Positions 49,001-60,500 of a stretch of 64,000 nucleotides of DNA are shown here, piece after piece (within the stretch, counting starts at the first letter, position 1; the number at the start of each line of letters is the position of its first letter). The DNA is from Zanthoxylum bungeanum. Lineage: Eukaryota; Streptophyta; Magnoliopsida; Sapindales; Rutaceae. The DNA is taken from the NCBI GenBank assembly GCA_019454045.1, contig SKCR01015026.1:24402-88401 (forward strand). The letters are read 5' to 3'. Made by a program: the position numbers and the translations under genes. Below the pieces are notes generated by a model. That model did not search any database, was not told the origin of the DNA, and was given only the letters and a program-made list of their open reading frames with translations.

Positions 49001-49787
49001 TTGGATTTCAAGGATCTGCAGTCTTTCTTCCAATGACCCTTCTTTCCACAAAAGAAACATTTCCCCTTTCCCTTTTTCCTCTCCACCTTACCATTGGGCT
49101 TTAGGTGATCTGGAGCCTTGGCCTTGCCCTTATTTTTCTTTGGGCCTCGTGGCTTCAGGTCCGTACCCGTAAGCATGATGGAGGTTTTAAGCTCCGGTTT
49201 CAAGTCCTTCTCTGCTTACTTTATCAGATTGTGCAATTCTGCTAAAGTAGCTTCTTTATCAGACAGATGAAACTGCATAATAAAGTTAGAGAATTCTTTT
49301 GGTAAGGACTGAAGAATTAGATCCTGACATATCTCATGATCAATGATGAACCCGAGGTTGGCCAATTTTTCAATGTGGCCAATCATCTTAAACACATGTC
49401 CACTAACGGATCATTCCTTATACCTTGTTTGGAATAAGGCACATGACACTTGGAATCTCACGGTATGAACGGAAGTTGCATACAACTCCTTCAAGTAAAG
49501 ATGATGGTTTGAGCATCCATATCTTCGTGAGCTTTCTGAAGTTCGTCCGACATAGAGCCAAGCATTATGCAAGCTACTTGCTCATCATCATCGACATGTT
49601 TCTTCCAAGCATCAAATGTATTTTGGTCAGCATCTTCTGCGGGTTCAGGGGGAAAATGTCTTTCAAGAACATAGAAAATATTTCCTTGTCGTAAGACAAT
49701 TTTAAGATTTCTAAACTAGTCATTGTAGTTGTCCCCTTTGAGCTTATGTTCATCAAGGATGGAACGAAGTGATACTCTATTTGCCAT
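46044..49787 (-). pseudogene. Copia element 3 gag-pol (Angela/Tork-like), lightly damaged
   Basis: Gag starts at 49787 (MANRVSLRSILDEHKLKGDN) but soon meets a stop. A 420-codon frame (49203-47941) holds the CCHC knuckle CFFCGKKGHWKKDC, the protease site WVLDTGCGTHLC, the GAG-pre-integrase motif LLWHSRLGHINETR and an integrase core with DVCGP, SDRGGEY and a downstream Glu. A second 426-codon frame (47775-46495) holds the end of integrase and reverse transcriptase with QMDVKTAFLNG and YVDDILIIGND. RNase H (to 46044) has a stop, frameshifts and an internal deletion after TEAEYIAAS. It is the best-preserved retrotransposon coding region in the window, yet not functional. Confidence 0.92.
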
Positions 49788-51173
49788 TTGAATGTTTGTG
49801 AAATATTTTAACCCACCTGTTAAGAGAGAATGTTAAAATTAGGAATATGTTTTTCATTAATGTTTCATCATAACATGGGCTTTTAATATTATGAATTTGC
49901 TCTCACTCAATTGTTTTAAAATTTTAAGCAAATCGCATCAACCCTAATATGATGGATTTCTTGTGGGCAAGGATCCCATTATCATCATTTCATAACTCCA
50001 ACTAGGGCCGATCGTTATAAAATACGATAATTTGGTAGGTTCCCAACCAATTTATGATATAAATCACAATTCATTGATCATTGGGTTGGGCAATCAAACA
50101 TGTCATAGCTTATGCTAGTCCTTGTGGACACCCAATCTTTGCCACTAAGTTATAAGACCACGCCTAAGGGTCGCTGCGTCTTATGACTCAGAAAAGTCAA
50201 ACCATTGTCAATAGTACGATTTAGGGACAAATTGGTATTGGTCAGTCTGGTAAAGCCTAGTCCTGCCAATACGGTTTAAGCCATTTGGGTCTATACTTTA
50301 CAATGAGAGGAAAATTTTAGACTTAAATTATTATTGAGGATTTTAGAAAGTTTAAGTGAATAACTGTCAAATGGATTCCTCCATTGAAAATTCCCCAGAG
50401 GGAGGGTGTAGCGAACTCTCTTAAATACCCTTACCTCTTAGGCTCTTATCGCATTGGTGACATGAATAAACAATAGATCCTCCAAATTAGTCCAACACTT
50501 TAAATATGCTTTAAGGTAAGCTTTGAGTAAATGATTATCTAGTTGTCTTCATAGCTTTTCCTTTTGGCTATAAAAAGGTAGTGAGTAAAGGAAGACACCA
50601 AATCATTATCTAACTCTAGTAATACATTTGGTTAAATTAACTTTAGTTTGGAAAGTTTTATTAACGCCTTGGTCCCACCCCACTTGTATATTTTAGAATG
50701 TCTTTTATTATAAACAAGTGATTTATATTTATTAGCCTTAAAGGTAATAAATCTCTAAGTTCATCACAGAATAATTACTTAGCCTTAAAGGGATAAACAA
50801 TACACTCACTATTTCTTAGAAAGTCTCTAGATGCTTGCACCCTAAAATAATCATGCCAATTCTAATCATACATAGAATTATCAAGCATATGAGTTTTAAT
50901 ATGTTGGAATTATTTTAGGCATTAAATAACTTTGATTAATATTTAATTATGATATTGCATTTTATTTTATTCAAATAAATTTACTATTCACGTTTTTCTG
51001 CAGACGCGTGAACTTTAATTGCAATTTCACAATTCAAATATTAACCAAATCATGCAAAACTTGTGCCTAAAATTAAGTTCAGGGTGTTAGCTTTCCAAGG
51101 AGCTTTTAAACACCCAATTTCGAGTTCAAATGAGTGAGAACTAATCAAAACAAAAACGGCGCGCTGATACCAC
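49788..51173 (-). other. Leader and primer-binding site of copia element 3
   Basis: Non-coding leader between gag and the 192-bp LTR. Next to that LTR lies the primer-binding site GTGGTATCAGCGCGCCG (51173-51157), a variant of the methionine-tRNA site. No gene is seen. Confidence 0.7.
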
Positions 51174-51365
51174 TGTTATGGACATCACTTATCTCCACAT
51201 TGGTATGATATTGTCCACTTTGGGCCTAAGCCCTCATGGATTTGCTCTTGGGCTATACCGAAAAGGCCTCATACCAATGAAGATATATGTCCATCCTTAT
51301 ATGCCCATGATCTTCCCCTTTTCTAACCAATGTGGGACTTTGGGACTTTGTTTGCACACCCAACA
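51174..51365 (-). repeat. 192-bp TRIM-type LTR on the 5' side of element 3
   Basis: On the minus strand it starts TGTTGGGTGTGCAAAC and ends GATGTCCATAACA, followed by a primer-binding site. It nearly matches the truncated LTR at 43645-43776 (two substitutions and a GGGACTTT-type 9-bp duplication) and shares nothing with the 1,967-bp LTR at the other end of element 3. Confidence 0.85.
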
Positions 51366-51668
51366 AACCAAAGGAAGATGTGAGCCACAATCATAACTAC
51401 CAGTAAATATTGTTTTAATTTATTGTTTTGATTTCATTTTCCTTAAATTAATGTTTTGATTTACTTTAATTTACTGTTTTGATTTCCTTTAATTTAATTT
51501 TTGCCGACAGTATCTAAACTTTTTGACTTTCACGATCTATTTTACTGTTAATATAACAATTGTCACTTTGCAGGTATTAGTGCTTTTATTACTCATTATT
51601 TTTCAGGATCCATAAATACAGCTCATTATTTTTCTCTTCGACACACCCAGATAAGAGAGTGAACAAAA
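51366..51668. other. Spacer with TGTTTTGATTT repeats
   Basis: Short degenerate TTTACTGTTTTGATTT repeats occur at about 51410-51500. No gene is seen. Confidence 0.4.
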
Positions 51669-52335
51669 ATGGAGAAAACTTCAAGATGATGAGTCAATAA
51701 TATTTGTGTTTTTGTGGGACTAGCTCTGAAACTAAGCCATAATTTATTGAGGCTGCAAAAGAATTGGGTAGAGTTATGGTGGAAAGAAACATGTACTTAG
51801 TATATGGCGGTGACAATCTTGGATTGATGGGATGTGTTTTAAAGGCTGTGCAAGAAAATGTCAGTCAAGTTTTGGGGATCATTCCAAAAACTTTGGCAGA
51901 CGAAAACCTCATCGAAAAATCAAATGCAGAATAATGCATTATCTAAGGTATGTCTGAAAGACTTATTGAAATGATCAATCATGCTGACGCTTTTATTGCT
52001 TTACCAGGTGGGCTTGGCATATTGGAAAAATATTAACAGTTGCGTCATTGACGAACTTGAACATTCACCAAAAATCCATTGGACTACTTAATGTTGATCA
52101 TTTTTTCGATTTCCTTTTTGTATTTCTTGAGGATGCAAAAAGAAATTGGTTCATTTCAAAACCGGTAAAAGATATCATCATAACTGCAAGAAATGCTGAT
52201 GAATTAGTTGACTAATTTTTAGCTTATGAACCAAAAATCGACCCCATTCTTTCCAAGTTGAACTGGTCTGATAACGATCGTGGCAAGAAGCGTAGAGTGG
52301 ACTTAAACCTTAATCTTTATATTTTTTCCTTTTAA
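51669..52335 (+). pseudogene. Processed pseudogene of a LOG-type cytokinin riboside 5'-monophosphate phosphoribohydrolase
   Basis: LOG enzymes release active cytokinin bases from their nucleotides. The reading matches the family along nearly its whole length: a degraded start, FCGTSS, KELGRVMVERN, LVYGGDNLGLMGCV, VLGIIPKTLAD, MSERLIEMINHADAFIALPG, then PGGLGILEK (family PGGxGTxEE), IGLLNVDHFFDFL and a C-terminal FISKPVKDIIITARNADELV. There are several in-frame stops and at least two frameshifts, and the key Thr of the PGGxGT motif is Ile. Plant LOG genes have several introns. None remain here, so this is most likely a reverse-transcribed copy. No clear poly(A) tail or target duplication is seen. 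Confidence 0.88.
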
Positions 52336-54799
52336 ATAGTCGTAGATTCAATTGTCAATTCCACACTAAGCCAGTGATGTATTCTAAACTCTATTTCTTC
52401 TTATTCAGATATTGGGGACAGTGTCTCAAAATGATTGGGGGAGGGGACAGTTGACTAGATAGTTTTCATTTTTATATTTCATTGTTGTGTTTTCTTAAGA
52501 AATAATAAATATTTTCGTTTTTGTGTTATTGTTTTATGTAAAAAAATATTTTTATGTTGTTTTTGTTTTATTGTTATTTTGTGTGTAAAAAAAATGTGTT
52601 GATTTTTTTTTGTGCATTAAAAAAACTACACACAAACTAACAACAAATTTTTGACTAATCAAGTGGAATTGTTGTTCAAATGTGGTTGTGTAAGGAGTTT
52701 TCGCTCCTGAGACGCATCTCAAAATAATTCGTAACAAGTTATTTTGGTTCCTTTCTTTTTGAATCATTTAAATTTGTGAATCTCCATAATATTGATTAAA
52801 TTTGATCTTCATATGCTTATTTGATAGGTATTATCAACATACACAAATCATGGATCGTAAGTGAAAATTTTGCAATATTCAGTTCGCTAGTTTGTTGGAG
52901 GTAGCACCTAAAAGCAGTGAAATTTATATTTTTATGTAAAAAAAAACTAATCATGCTTTTACTTAGTAACCGAACATCTTACCTCAGCAAGCAGTGATTG
53001 TTCGAGTGAAACGGTAGAATTTGAGTTAGTTTAATAAAAAAATATGTGAATAAGTTTGAATTTGTAGCCTCTCTAACTCGAGCAATTAAGTCCGTATGAG
53101 TCTTTTAACACTTAGTGCCATAAGACCAACTAGTCTGAGAGTCACTGGCCCAAAGCTCGTTAGATGGGTTTAAGAGAAATTTTAAGGAAATCGAACACTT
53201 CTTCTTTTAACATATGAGATCCGAGCAATTAAGTCCGTATGAGTGTCTTAACACCTAGTGCCCTAAAGCCAACTGGTTTAGGAGTCACTGACCCAAAGCT
53301 CGTTACAATGATTGAAGATTTATTATTATTTTAAAAAAATATTTTTGTATTTATAAATAAATTTTCATTACCAAAAATGTGTGAATTCAGATATAACTAT
53401 AGGACAAAAATATTACTCTTTTTTCAACAAGACATGTGAATATTGTGGGCACAATGAATTGATTGATACCTTGTTTATGTGTGTATGATAGAATGGTAAA
53501 AAAATATAGGAGAATTTACTTATTTGATTATTTAGAAAGAAAGAAAACAATCATTAACTTGTATAAGAATTTTTCTTTTAAGTTTTCACTTAAATTACTA
53601 GGGACTAGTAATAAGCTGGTTGGGGGTGTGATGAATACTAAAAAATGTACATTTATTAAAATGAAAATTGATCATTTTACCCTTATATTTTCATTAATCC
53701 TCTTAATTTAATACATTTGTAAAATAATAATTATATTAATATTTTATTGTGATTTTTATTTATTGGGTAGGCTCAATTGAAAAATGGATACATATCTGTT
53801 CCAGGACCCGAAAACCTAAACAGTAAATATGACATCCCGTGATCACGACCATTGGATTTGTGAGCAAATATGGAGAATTGAATATTAAATGGCTGGTTGT
53901 TTGTGGAATCAATGCATTATTAAGTGGGTCCAACACATGCAAACAATTTAAAAAGACATGCATGGCCACGTAATGGAAATAAAAGTCAAGAGTGATGATG
54001 CGCTTTTGGTTCCATAGTTGATTGCTTACCAAAAATTCAAATGATAGGTTGTGCTTTACATATGAATATGGCCCCATATATTTTTAGCTTTTTGACTTTG
54101 CATGCAAATGTCAAACAAATTGAAGGAAGAGGGTGTTGAGCGACACCTTAGAACTCATGTTTTCTTTTAATTCTCTGATAAGATTTTAGGAGGGAGCGTC
54201 TTGTGTGTTTTATTTTTAAAAATTTTCTTGTAATTTTTTTCTTTTAGTAATAAAATTATGAGTATTTTTATTCAAATTATGAGTAGCTAATTTCATATTG
54301 CTGGGGTAAAAGGGTGAAACTTTTAATATGAAAATTTAGATTAATATTATTTATATTATAATATATAAATTTTAATATAATGATTAATATTTAATTTAAA
54401 TCTGAATTAATTATTGACAAATATTGTTACCGCCTATATGGCTAGTTTTATTTATTTGACATAATTAAATACCTAACTAGACTTATTATAGAAAAAAACT
54501 ATCACCGCCTTTATGACTGGTTTTATTTATTTTGGCATAATTAATTCCTGAAATAAATTAATTGGGTATTAATGATAATTATATATTATAAAAGTAAGAT
54601 TTCTAAATTTGAAATATTAAAAGTAGATCCTATAACCTCATCATTTTATTTTATTATTGCAGTTTAATTTAAAATTTTCAATCACTCAAACAATTCAATC
54701 TTTTTTCTTTTCACTCAAATTATTATTTTATCCTATTAAATATATTTCTTGTAGATCGACCCCGGACTTACCGGGTTATTTTAATATTTCGACACTATT
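52336..54799. other. AT-rich spacer, mostly unassigned
   Basis: No gene is recognised over about 2.4 kb. Small frames at 52552-52767, 53463-53711 and 53760-54077 have no family features. The only structured part is the direct repeat at 53085-53310. Confidence 0.45.
53085..53310. repeat. Two ~90-bp direct repeats
   Basis: GAGCAATTAAGTCCGTATGA, GTGCC-TAA, GCCAACT, AGTCACTG-CCCAAAGCTCGTTA occur in the same order at about 53085-53165 and 53224-53308, with moderate divergence. Confidence 0.8.
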
Positions 54800-56148
54800 A
54801 TACTTGGGAGTAAAAAACCACTTTATGAGTGTGTCATTAGACCAAGTCTCACCAAATATATTTGGCCATATTTTAGTCAAAATTCAAAAGCTTATCTCAT
54901 AAGCTTTGAATTTATTAATTAAAGGTGAAATATTTTAAGAATATTCCATATTAGTTAATTATTAAATCATTATTAAATTAATTAAATTTTAATTAATTAA
55001 ATAATCATTTATTTGATAAGTGTCAAAACACAATTGGACCTAATATTATCTAATCAAATTATGTATAAAATACAAATACCAATTGGTTACAAAAATATCC
55101 CGACATGTGTAACATTATTAATAATCCATATTATTCGTAATAAATTATCCCGGTGCTCTACGAGTATACTTCATTAGTGGGACTATCAGGATCACATTCC
55201 GTGTCCATAATTTACTCACTCACAAATTATGACGACCACTGATAACCGCACTGAAGCATACAAGTTGACGCATATCGTATAGTCCATCTGTCATAGGTAC
55301 CCAAACTCTACCGGAGACATAGATGAAAAACATCAAATCTCTACTATGTACAATTCATATATGATGTTGCGACATATTCGTGATTCTCTAGATAAATACT
55401 CGGAGCTAATTTTCGTAGTACACCTTGACCAAAGATTTAAAAGATCAAGAAATGGATACCTAAATCCCGCACACAGGATTGGCAGATCATCTCTGGATAC
55501 ATCACATGATATCATAAACATCGGTCCACACCCAACGAACAAAATGAGGTTTGGTCTAGAAAGATCAGTGACATGACTCTTGTCAAAGTATAGAGGATTA
55601 TTCATGCATCCATAGTGATATCTCAAGTCAAGGGACTTGATACACAACTCGACTCGAGAATATTCTTATTAACGTTGGTGTGCAATCTATTAGGAATTAT
55701 TCTGACGAGTTATTCAGTGCTCAATAAATGAACACATACATGTTTATACGAGTCTCCCCAGACTCATGGTTCGTTGGGATAAACCATCAGACCAAGTCTC
55801 GATATATGATATGTAATGATCCCAACAGATTTTACTGACCGACCATTGTTAGCAGATCTTAATCAAGAACTTTATTTGAGAATATACCTCTAGTAGTGAC
55901 ACTTTCTAATGTCAATTACAAATCTTGTTGTAACTGTACACTACTATGTATATTCTCGGATCTTTGTCTAATATATACATCACTAAAACTTATTTAGTTT
56001 CAATTTAATCTAAATTAGATCGTATATGTATATAAAAGACAAGATATACTACCATTAAAAGATAATATTATGGAAAACGTGACTGTTCGTATTCATGGAT
56101 CTGTCATAAATACGATACAGATTGATGCTTAGAGCACCAACCCCAACA
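54800..56148 (-). repeat. Truncated LTR of the long-LTR copia family
   Basis: On the minus strand it begins TGTTGGGGTTGGTGCTCTAAGC (56148). It shares the ACTTGAGATATCACTATGG block (about 55610-55630) and the GGATTTAGGTATCC block with the LTRs at 26135-37902 and 38898-41182. It fades out near 54800 without a recognisable end. No internal genes adjoin it. Confidence 0.65.
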
Positions 56149-56829
56149 CTACCAACTATCATTACCTAGTATCCAAATCAATTGGATATCTAGTATACCC
56201 ATCCATTTTGATTTGAATAATATCCATCCAAAATTTATTGGATTTTGACATGGATAACTTTCAAAATATCCAATTAGATATTAGATGGGTAATGGATGAA
56301 TATAGATATTAATGCTTTATCCAAATCTAATTGAAAGTAGAAAAATTAAAAAAATATCATTAATTAAAATATCATTGTTAATAATACCCTTATAAAATAA
56401 TTATAAAAGTAAATATTATTTGAATTTTTTAGACTTGAACCCGAATATAAAATAAATCCAACCAGGCTCGGACCACCCAAGTTTGTCGGAGTCCAAGGGT
56501 TTCATTAATTGGATAGACATAGATATTAACTGGACTTTGACATGGATAATTTTCAAAATATCCTATTGGATAGACATATAATTCCTTTTTTCGATGCTTT
56601 GAATCATAAATCTTCTTCATTCCAGTTTGATAATAATTCTGCTCAACAGCCTCCCACTCGTGCAGTGCCTGGGATATAATGCAGAAGCTTCGGAGGCTCT
56701 CTCCTGTAGACAATGTCAAATTGAGTCTTTTGACTGTTGAGTGTCAGCTATTGGTGTAACCAAGACAACCATTCTTTAGGCCCTGAGCTAGTAAAAACAT
56801 CTCCAAAGTCTATTCACAATTTCATTTTT
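56149..56829. other. Spacer with TTGGATAT/ATGGATAA repeats
   Basis: GACATGGATAA-TTTCAAAATATCC occurs twice (about 56250 and 56538) and related TTGGAT motifs are frequent, which suggests an old miniature element, but ends are not resolved. Confidence 0.35.
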
Positions 56830-57504
56830 TCCTTGGCCTTTGTGTCTCAAATATCACATCATAGCCCTCCAAAGGTAGTATAAAAATAATCAGTTGAGAA
56901 TGGTACCTTTTGAAGTCTGAGTTGCACTTGGACCATTTTCCTGGGCTTACTAATTTCTCTCCTGAAGCTACCACATGACCTAATAACTTTTCTATTAACA
57001 TTTGGTTGTAGATTCACCCTCTGTGCTACTACTAGAATCAACGAGAATAATTACATACTGACCCATAAGTCCACCCCGAATTCGCATAGTCTTCAGTGCT
57101 TGCCCTCCGGCCATAGCTTACAAGGAAATTTCAAGAGCAACTTTGTCAGTTTCATCTTCATCTTCAATTTCCTTTTTCTATATCTTTATCCTCTACTTCC
57201 CAACTGGCCTCTATCATGAAAAGCTTTCGACAGTTATGCCTCGGGATGTATTTGTCATTACAGTGAAAATATAAGCCTTTCTTTCTCCGCTCCGCTAACT
57301 CCTCTGGCGTCGTCTTCTTAATATTTTTAGTGGTTGGGTTATGATCTTGGAATCTTGAAACAGTTCGTGGTGTGTTTATTGATCGACCGCCTTGAGCATT
57401 GGGTCTCTTTTGAGCATGATCACGAGCCTCATCCTATTGCCTTGGTCAGTCAAAGTGGGTCTGTTGGCTTGCACATCGATTCGAATGCTATCCTTTAGGC
57501 TGTT
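56830..57504 (-). pseudogene. Ty3/gypsy gag-protease fragment
   Basis: Reading leftwards from 57504: gag (NSLKDSIRIDV), then PEELAERRKKGLYFHCNDKY with IPRHNC, a CCHC knuckle whose first Cys is Tyr. The protease region follows, TMRIRGGLMGQYVIILVDSS (about 57090-57030), then VSPGKW and FILPLEGYDVIFETQ. This order and these motifs are those of plant chromovirus-type gypsy elements. Frameshifts and stops are present, and reverse transcriptase is absent. Its 5' side is cut by the LTR at 57505. Confidence 0.8.
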
Positions 57505-57560
57505 TGTTAGGAACAATATCCCTAAACAACATGCAGCAAATTTATGAATTACCTATTTAG

Positions 57561-60500
57561 TATTAGATTGAGTTCCCATATTAGTCTTCTATTGTCTGTT
57601 TGTATTTAAGGGCTTAGTGGTAATTGCTCATGTTAGTTTGTTATGCCAGTTCAGTAATTGGACTGGTATATATTTGTAATCTTCTTCTCTGTTTTCTGCA
57701 TTCATTTAAATGACAAAACCTTTCAATTCTATATAAGATTTTCTTGGCTATTTTCTTAGTGTTTCTCGGTAACCAAACAACTCATACAAGAACAGATCAA
57801 ACTTAATTTGATATCAGAGCTACGGATTCTCACTCTTGATGCTTCAGCTAATAGTTCTCAGATCGCTGGAATCTCATTCACTTTCTCCTCTCCAATTAAA
57901 CTTGATCGTAGCAATTATATGATCTGGAAATCACAGATCATGTCTTCAATCAAAGGCAATGGACTTGAGAAGCTGGTTCAAAGCAAACAAGTTCCTGAAG
58001 GATCAAATATTGAGTTGTGGAGTAGGTATGATCAGTTGTTGAAGAGTTGGCTCATGTTAACAATGAGTAGGGAGATTCTTGTGTTAGTTGCCAGCTCAGA
58101 ATCGTCATTTGAGCTGTTGAAAAGTCTTGAGAAATAGTTTGGATCAGAGACTGAAGCTATAAAGGTTCAATTTAAGGCTCAGCTGACCAATTTGAAGAAA
58201 GGCAATCTGTCATTATCTGTGTTTTTTGCGAAATTAAAGAATCTCATTGACAACCTAGCTATAACAGGTTGTGTTAGAAGTGCACCTGACTTTATCACAC
58301 ATCTAATCACACCTCTTGGACAGGAATATGATCCTGTTATAGTATTGATCACTGTTAGCCTTGCTAGTCTGAGTATTGATGATGCTTACGGTATGCTTCT
58401 TGCACATGAGGCGAGATTGGAAGGGCATCATATGTCCAATGTCAAGGATTACAATACTGCCTTTAATGCAAATTTGACACAGGCTACTTATAATCAGAGA
58501 AATAGTCCCGGTAGAGGAGGTTTCAATGGTGCAAGCAGAGGGAATTTTAACAGCTTTGGCAGAGGTAATATGTCTCACGGTGGCCAAGACAGAAGTGGTG
58601 ATTGGAATTATCGAGGAAATCAATGGAATCAAGGAAGGAGCAGTTATAACAACTTTGGAAGATGAGGTTATGACACTGGAAGAGGCAAATGAGGTTATGA
58701 CATTGGAAGAGGAAATTTCAACTCAACTAATATGAGTGGAAACTGGCATAATGGAGGAAATCACTGGAATCAAGGAAGAGGCAGCTATAACAACTTTGGC
58801 AGAGGAAATTATGCTATTGGAAGAGGCACCTATAATCCAGTAAGTGCTAATGTCATATGTCAAATCTGTCTCAAACCAGACACACAGTCGTAGAATGCAG
58901 GAATAGGTTCAACAAAGAGTATTTTGGTAATCCCTTTCCATAACAGTTTCAACCAGATGTATATCCTCAGCAAGATCATAATGTTATGGCCTATCTTGCA
59001 ACCCCTGAGAGTATAACAGATCCAGGGTGGTACCTTGACAGTGGGGCTACTCATCATGTTACCAACAATATACAGAACTTCAGTAATGCCACTGAGTTCA
59101 CAGGTAACAATTCTCTTATGGTAGGTAATGGAGAGGGATTGAGAATTGCTTGTACTGGTAATGGCTGCTTTATAACTTCCTTAGGTTTCCAGTTCTCACT
59201 GTGTGATATGTTATATGTGCCCTGTATAACCAAAAATCTTATCAGCATTTCCAAACTGCTTACAGATAACAATGTTCAAATTAAGTTTTTTTCCAATGTC
59301 TATTTTGTGAAGGACAAGAGGAAAGGAACAATCCTGGCCCACAGAGCTTCTGAGAATGGTCTTTACAAACTACTAGCCAATAGAGAATCAAGTTCTGACT
59401 TTCAGTCACCAGTTTTACTTCCAAGGTCTATGTTGTCTCATCTATCTAGTTATGAAACTACTCATATTTCTGGAAATGGTGATATAATCTGTCTCTCTAA
59501 TCATTCTATTGCATGTACTTCAAATTCAAAAACTAGTATTCTACATCAAACACTTGGTCATCCAAGTCAACATGTTATTAAGCAAGTTGTTCATTCTTTA
59601 CCTTTAAACAGTGATATAAAATCCCTTTCTCATTCCAGTCATTTTGATTTTTGCAAAGCTTGTCAGTTTGGTAAACTTCCCAAATTCCATTTTCCAGCAA
59701 CTCATATCAAAACCAGTTCCTCACTTGAACTAATTCACACAAAATTTTGGGGTCCTTCCCCTTTAGCTTCTACAAATGGTTATAAGTACTACATTAACTT
59801 TGTAGATGATTTCACCAGGTATAACTGAATTTTTCCCGTAACAGCCAAGTCTGAAGCATTAAGCACCCTTAAGAATTTCAAACTTCTTGTTGAAAAATAG
59901 CTGGGTTTACCCATCAGAATCTTATAGTCAGATTGAGGGGTGAGTACAGAAACTTTGTTAAGTTTTTACAGTCAGAAGGAGTTCAATTTAGGCATAGTTT
60001 CCCCCACACACATCATAAAAATGGAGTAGTTGAGAGGAAACACAGACATTTAGTAGAAACTGGGTTAACCCTCATTGCTCAAGCAAGCCTACCTTTGTCT
60101 TACTGGTGGGATTCTTTCCTCACTGCCTCATATCTCATAAACAAACTTCCTACCACAGTACTAAAAAATCTCCCATCATATCAGAAGCTGTATCACATTC
60201 TGCCAGATTATAACTTTCTCAAGGTTTTTGGATGTGCTTGCTACCCTCTTCTCAGACCCTATAGTAGACACAAATTCAATTTCTATACTGATAAGTGTCT
60301 ATTCTTAGGATACAATCCTATGCATAATGGATACAAGTGTTTACACAGCTCATGTAGAATGTACATTGCCATACATGTGACTTTGATGAGTATGATTTTC
60401 CATATAAGGAGTTGTTTGCTTCTAAAGCTACTGAGTATGTTTCAACAACCAATTCAGCATCTGTTACCTCTATTCAAGTTCCTGTTTTCACTTCTTTTGA

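Noticed and set aside
51669..52335. Functional LOG enzyme
   Set aside because: Several in-frame stops, frameshifts and loss of the Thr in the PGGxGT signature.
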